From positions 248,001 through 312,000 of the forward strand of contig NZ_LGUI01000011.1 in the NCBI RefSeq assembly GCF_002891295.1: a stretch of 64,000 nt of DNA, written 5' to 3'. The notes under the pieces are model-generated. The model worked only from the letters and a program-made list of their open reading frames with translations. It was not told where the DNA came from and searched no databases. Source of the DNA: Streptomyces eurocidicus (GTDB taxonomy: Bacteria; Actinomycetota; Actinomycetes; Streptomycetales; Streptomycetaceae). How positions within the stretch are numbered: the first letter of the stretch is position 1; the number at the start of each line of letters is the position of its first letter. Shown here piece by piece: positions 60,413 to 64,000 of the stretch. The translations under genes were made by a program, and so were the position numbers.

Positions 60413-61504
60413 TCACTTCCTCCGGAACAGCCTCCGCAGCGACACCACCAGCAACGTCGCCACCGCGAACGTCCCCGCCCCCACCGCGAGATTGCGGTTG
60501 CGGTCCCCCTCGTCCGTACCGCCCCCGGACTTCCCGTCCGGCGACGCCCCGCCGCCGTTCTTCGCGCCGTCCGCCGCCCCGGCGGCCGAGTCCGGCAGCA
60601 GGTCGCCGTCCAGTCCGATCGGCTGCACCGAACTCCGCTTCCCCTCCGACCCGTACATCAGGGTGCGCCCGTCGAGGGAGAAGGTGACCGACTCGCCCTG
60701 CCGCTGGAGCGGTACGCCGGGGCGGCCGATCTCCTCGGGGCGGCCGTCGCGCCAGCGGTACTCGCGCGCGTCGAAGTAGCTCCGCACGACGAGCCGTGTG
60801 CCGTCCGGCGAGAACGCGCCGTCCGTGGCCCATACGTCGATGTCCGCGACGCGCCGGAAGGTGTTCACCCCGGACGCGGAGAGCTTCTCCGGTCCGGCGT
60901 AGAGGGCGCCCTTCCCGGACCGCTTCTTGCTGACCAGGTACACCCGGCCCGTCCTGGGGTGCACCATCAGCGACTCGGCGTCGCGCGGGCCGTCGTCGTA
61001 ACGCACGGTGTGGCGGACGGGGGTGACGGTCACGTCGGCCAGCGTCTTCGGCTCGGGGAAGCGGTAGATCCACACCTCCGGCCACCGGCCGCCGAAGTTG
61101 TCCCCTATGTCGCCGACGTAGATGTCCCCGTCCGGGCCGATGGAGATGGCCTCCACATCCCGGGGCTCGATGCCGTCGAGGGTGACGGTCGCGACCGTAC
61201 GGCCCGTGCGGCTGTCCACGGCGTAGACGTACGGACCGTCGTCGCTGTCGTTGTGCGTCCAGTACACGCCCGGGTGCACACGGCTGGCGGCCAGACCGCT
61301 GGACTCCTTTATCCGGGGGTCCTCGATGGTGAACGCCTTGGGAGCGCCGTTCCCGTCCGCCGCCCGGGCGGGCGTGGAGAGGACGGAGAGGCCCGGCAGG
61401 ACGGCGAGGGTGCCGACGGCGCCCAGCGCGACGAGTCCGAGGGCGGCCCGGCGGGCGGGGCGGCGACCGGTTCCGTTTCCGGCGGCGGGGAAGGGCTGGC
61501 GCAT
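60413..61504 (-). CDS. Secreted, C-terminally anchored beta-propeller-like protein
   Basis: 363 residues from ATG 61504. An N-terminal signal (RRAALGLVALGAVGTLAVLP, ending TPARAA) leads to blade-like strands: GVYWTHNDSDDGPYVYAVDS, DVEAISIGPDGDIYVGDIGD, RDAESLMVHPRTGRVYLVSK and ATDGAFSPDGTRLVVRSYFD. A Gly/Ser/Asp-rich spacer comes before a final helix and Arg/Lys tail (LAVGAGTFAVATLLVVSLRR), which anchors it. The function is unknown; related propellers bind or cleave surface ligands. Confidence 0.85.
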   Translation of the reverse strand: MRQPFPAAGNGTGRRPARRAALGLVALGAVGTLAVLPGLSVLSTPARAADGNGAPKAFTIEDPRIKESSGLAASRVHPGVYWTHNDSDDGPYVYAVDSRTGRTVATVTLDGIEPRDVEAISIGPDGDIYVGDIGDNFGGRWPEVWIYRFPEPKTLADVTVTPVRHTVRYDDGPRDAESLMVHPRTGRVYLVSKKRSGKGALYAGPEKLSASGVNTFRRVADIDVWATDGAFSPDGTRLVVRSYFDAREYRWRDGRPEEIGRPGVPLQRQGESVTFSLDGRTLMYGSEGKRSSVQPIGLDGDLLPDSAAGAADGAKNGGGASPDGKSGGGTDEGDRNRNLAVGAGTFAVATLLVVSLRRLFRRK

Positions 61505-61653
61505 GGCCCCAAGCCTGCCATCCCCCGGGCCCTCGGTCGGCCCGCCCCGGAACTCCGGGAAATATCGCTCGAACAAGCTGTCTCGCGCACGTATCGTGAC
61601 CGCGCGCGCCACACGGGACACGGCGCGCCGAACGGAACGAAAGGCTGGGAACG

Positions 61654-62796
61654 GTGGAGTACAACGGGTGGGCCGACGAGGGGTTCGGCGCCGTCGCGGA
61701 CGCGTTCGGGCGGAACTTCACCGACCACGGCGACCTCGGCGCGGCCGTCACCGTGTTCGTGGCCGGCCGCAAGGTCGTCGACCTGTGGGGCGGCACGGCC
61801 GACGAGCGCACCGGCCGGCCCTGGGAGCGGGACACCGCGGTCCCCGTCCTGTCCGCCGCCAAGGGCATCGTCGCCGTCTGCGCCCACCTCCTCGCGCAGG
61901 AGGGCCGACTGGACCTCGACGCGCCGATCGCCGACCACTGGCCGGAGTTCGCGCGGCACGGCAAGGAGCGGATCACCCCGCGCATGGTCCTCGCCCACCG
62001 CGCCGGGCTGCCCGTCATCGACCGGCCGCTGACCTTCGAGGAGGTCCTCGCCTGGACGCCGGTGGTGCGCGCCCTGGAGGAGCAGGCCCCGTACTGGGAG
62101 CCCGGCACCGCGCACGAGTACCACGGGCACACCATGGGCTGGCTGATCGGCGAGGTGATCCGCCGGATCACGGGCCGCACCCCCGGCGCCCACTTCCGCG
62201 CGGCCGTCGCCGACGGACTGGGGCTGACCACCTGGATCGGCGTCCCGGAAGCCGAACTCCCGGGCCTGGCCCGCCTGGCCGAGGGGCCCGAACCGTACCC
62301 GGAGCTCCCGGCCGACTCCCTCTTCGCGCGGATCCTCACGATGGAGGGGACGCTCGTCTTCCCCGGCATCGACCACCCGCGCGGCCGGAACTCCCCCGCC
62401 GTACTCGCCGCCGAGATCCCCGCCACGGGCGCGGTGTCGTCCGCCCGCGGCCTGGCCACGCTCTACGCGGCGGTCGCGACCGGCGTCGACGGCTCGCCGC
62501 GGCTGCTCGGCCGGGAGACCCTCACCGACGCCCTGCGCGTACGGACCGACGGGCCCTCGTGGTCGGGCTTCCCGGACATGGGCGTGCACTGGGGCAGCGG
62601 TTTCAACGTCGCGACGGAGAGCGTGCCGCTGCTGGGGCCACGCAGCTTCAGCAACGAGGGGGCGGGCGGGCACTTCGCCCTGGGGGACGACGAGGCGGGG
62701 GTCGGCTTCGCGTATGTGACGAACCGGATGGTGGGTGGGGAGGATCCTCGGGGGCCGTTGCTGGTTTCGGCTGTGCGGGGGTGTGTGGCGGGGTGA
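61654..62796 (+). CDS. Class C beta-lactamase-like serine hydrolase
   Basis: 380 residues from GTG 61654. The nucleophile motif SxxK is SAAK in VPVLSAAKGIVAVCAHLLAQ (about residues 67-70). The Tyr motif is EYHGHTMGWL (Y-x-H rather than Y-x-N), and a late HFALGDDEAG stretch takes the KTG place. No signal peptide is seen, so it is probably a cytoplasmic esterase or D-aminopeptidase-like enzyme (EstB type) rather than a true beta-lactamase. Confidence 0.92.
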   Translation: MEYNGWADEGFGAVADAFGRNFTDHGDLGAAVTVFVAGRKVVDLWGGTADERTGRPWERDTAVPVLSAAKGIVAVCAHLLAQEGRLDLDAPIADHWPEFARHGKERITPRMVLAHRAGLPVIDRPLTFEEVLAWTPVVRALEEQAPYWEPGTAHEYHGHTMGWLIGEVIRRITGRTPGAHFRAAVADGLGLTTWIGVPEAELPGLARLAEGPEPYPELPADSLFARILTMEGTLVFPGIDHPRGRNSPAVLAAEIPATGAVSSARGLATLYAAVATGVDGSPRLLGRETLTDALRVRTDGPSWSGFPDMGVHWGSGFNVATESVPLLGPRSFSNEGAGGHFALGDDEAGVGFAYVTNRMVGGEDPRGPLLVSAVRGCVAG

Positions 62797-62807
62797 GGGT
62801 GAGGGTG

Positions 62808-62967
62808 CGGCGGGCCTTTCCCCAGCCCGCCCCTTCCCGAATGTCCTCAAGCGCCGGACGGGCTGGAAATCAGCCCGTCCGGCGCTTGAGGACACCGCGC
62901 GTCAGCGCGGAAGGGGGGCTGGGGGCGCAGCCCCCAGTTCGGGAAGGGGCGGGCTGGGGAAAGAAAA
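62808..62967. repeat. Palindromic intergenic element before the RiPP cluster
   Basis: Outer arms 62816-62841 and 62938-62963 are a perfect 26-bp inverted repeat. Inner arms 62844-62865 and 62871-62892 are a perfect 22-bp one with a 5-base loop. A further CTGGGGGC-gca-GCCCCCAG hairpin lies between. It probably ends the serine hydrolase transcript and shields the RiPP operon from read-through. Confidence 0.9.
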
Positions 62968-63067
62968 CCCGCCACTCCTTCGGGTGGCCACCTACCTCAC
63001 GCGGAGTAATCCCCACCCCCCGCGGACAGCCTCCCCCAGCCCCCCCGCGAACGAAGGGACCCCGCCC

Positions 63068-63244
63068 ATGAAGCCGCACGAGACCTACGAGCCACCCGTA
63101 CTCGAAGAGCTCGGCCGCTTCGCCGAACTCACCCGGGGCGGACCGGAGGAAGCCGGAGGCACGGCCCGCGTCCCCCGGACCGGGGCCCTGGCCGGACCCC
63201 CGGCCGCGAACCGCAGCCCCGCACCCACGCCGGGGACCCCCTGA
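63068..63244 (+). CDS. RiPP precursor peptide with lasso-type leader and atypical core
   Basis: 58 residues from ATG 63068, with AAGGGA eight bases upstream. The leader fits the lasso RRE-recognition pattern Y-x2-P-x-L-x3-G-x-F-x3-T: Tyr7, Pro10, Leu12, Gly16, Phe18, Thr22. With Thr22 at position -2 the core would start at Gly24 and be 35 residues (GGPEEAGGTARVPRTGALAG, then a Pro/Ala-rich tail). The only acidic residues are Glu at core positions 4 and 5, so the Asp/Glu needed at 7-9 for a lasso ring is absent. Directly followed by RRE and B2 genes. Confidence 0.8.
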   Translation: MKPHETYEPPVLEELGRFAELTRGGPEEAGGTARVPRTGALAGPPAANRSPAPTPGTP

Positions 63245-63266
63245 GGACCGACCTGAGAGGAGCCCC

Positions 63267-63533
63267 ATGAGTGTGCTCACCCTGCACCCCGACGTGTCCG
63301 CCGCCGACACCGAGGACGGAATGGTGCTGCTCGACGAAGTCGCCGGTCGCTACTGGCAGCTCAACGGCACCGGAGCGACCGTGCTTCGCGCCCTGCTCGA
63401 CGGCGCCACCCCACGGGAGGTGGCGCACTCGCTCGCCGAGCGCTATCCGGGCCTGACCACCGAGCGGACGAACAGCGACGTGGCCGCGCTCATCAACTCC
63501 CTCTCCGAAGCCCGCCTGGTGGTGACCGCGTGA
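63267..63533 (+). CDS. PqqD-like RiPP recognition protein (lasso B1)
   Basis: 88 residues from ATG 63267 (GAGGAG upstream). PqqD/RRE winged-helix fold: VSAADTEDGMVLLDEVAGRY, WQLNGTGATVLRALLDGATP, SDVAALINSLSEARLVVTA. B1 proteins grip the precursor leader and present it to the B2 peptidase. 22 bp after the precursor gene and overlapping the B2 gene by GTGA. Confidence 0.93.
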   Translation: MSVLTLHPDVSAADTEDGMVLLDEVAGRYWQLNGTGATVLRALLDGATPREVAHSLAERYPGLTTERTNSDVAALINSLSEARLVVTA

Positions 63534-63961
63534 GTCGGCCGGTGGTCCCGGAGCCCCGGGAGCCCGTGCCGCTCCGCCGCCGCCCGGCGGCCCTGCTGGC
63601 GGTCGGCGCCGCCCGGCTGCTCACCCTGTTCCCGCCCCGCCGCATCCGCCGCGCCCTGACGCTGGCCCGGCGCGGCGCGGCCCCCGCCACGGCGGAGGAG
63701 GCCCTGGCGGCCAGGCGCGCCGTCGTCGGGCTGAGCACGCGGTGCGCGGGCGAGGGCTGTCTCCAGCGCTCCATAGCCACGGCGCTCCTGTGCCGGATGC
63801 GCGGGGTGTGGCCGGACTGGTGCACGGGTGTGCGTACGGGTCCGTTCCGCGCCCACGCGTGGGTGGAGGTGGCGGGCCTGCCCATCGGGGAGACGCACTC
63901 GCCGGGCTACTTCCACCGGCTCATGGTCGTGCCGAGCGGAGCGGTCCGGGAGCGGCCGTGA
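63530..63961 (+). CDS. Lasso-peptide-type B2 leader peptidase (transglutaminase fold)
   Basis: 143 residues from GTG 63530. The catalytic Cys is in TRCAGEGCLQRSIATALLCR and the His in FRAHAWVEVAGLPIGETHSP. The third residue, usually Asp, is not obvious and may be Glu in PIGE. It removes the leader from the precursor. The matching cyclase (asparagine synthetase-like, C protein) would be expected next but lies beyond the window; only 39 bases remain after the stop. Confidence 0.93.
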   Translation: MSRPVVPEPREPVPLRRRPAALLAVGAARLLTLFPPRRIRRALTLARRGAAPATAEEALAARRAVVGLSTRCAGEGCLQRSIATALLCRMRGVWPDWCTGVRTGPFRAHAWVEVAGLPIGETHSPGYFHRLMVVPSGAVRERP

Positions 63962-64000
63962 CGGCGCCCGGGGGCGGAGGTCGGGGGCCGGGGGCCGGCC

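Overview
The window is high-GC actinobacterial chromosome, almost certainly Streptomyces. Supporting signs are very GC-rich codon use, many GTG starts, ATGA and GTGA stop/start overlaps, leaderless starts, rare TTA codons, and families typical of the genus (QYLPP-repeat protein, NsdA-like TPR regulator, DmdR1, CU044_5270 protein, PrimPol-like protein). From memory, the order dmdR1 / SIS protein / pdxH / citrate synthase / serC resembles the region of S. coelicolor around SCO4366-SCO4394. I recognised no rRNA, tRNA, IS element, CRISPR array or replication origin.

Layout. 1-12 kb: partial winged-helix protein, VOC protein, DHA2 drug exporter with divergent TetR, secreted M64 peptidase, alpha/beta hydrolase with an apparently frameshifted end, TPR protein, metallopeptidase-like lipoprotein, LuxR-type two-component pair, STAS protein. 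12-22 kb: TTA-containing ECF sigma factor coupled to a zinc anti-sigma/mycothiol-enzyme fusion, purU, conserved hypothetical, QYLPP-repeat membrane protein, 0.8-kb higher-order tandem repeat, NsdA-like regulator, PrimPol-like protein. 21-33 kb: FAD monooxygenase, hydrolase lacking its nucleophile Ser, iron regulator DmdR1 divergent from a SIS-domain protein, PAS protein, structured intergenic element, pdxH, citrate synthase, Tat-exported phospholipase C. 32-41.6 kb: one-directional Atu/Liu-like catabolic operon (AtuA-like protein, acyl-CoA carboxylase beta and alpha, acyl-CoA dehydrogenase, enoyl-CoA hydratase, TetR) preceded by a TIGR03084 protein. 41.7-46 kb: large FAD/Fe-S oxidase and serC.

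46.4-50.9 kb holds a compact candidate specialised-metabolism operon: chorismatase (TTA codon 7), class II DAHP synthase, LLM flavin monooxygenase and MFS exporter. This would raise shikimate flux, make a (dihydro)hydroxybenzoate from chorismate, oxidise it and export it. 51-57 kb: small regulators and an aminosugar- or aminocyclitol-like set (Gfo/Idh/MocA dehydrogenase, DegT aminotransferase, NUDIX) divergent from an XRE/TPR regulator. 57-63 kb: orphan ketosynthase, ECF sigma with its CU044_5270 partner, propeller protein, class C serine hydrolase. The right edge opens a RiPP cluster (precursor, PqqD-like RRE protein, B2 leader peptidase). The leader is lasso-type, but the core has no Asp/Glu at ring positions 7-9.

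The window is also rich in palindromic and tandem repeats. Seven copies of one palindromic element lie mostly in gene ends, with paired compensatory changes between copies. One copy sits in frame inside the FAD/Fe-S oxidase, and a different palindrome sits in frame inside the biotin carboxylase subunit.
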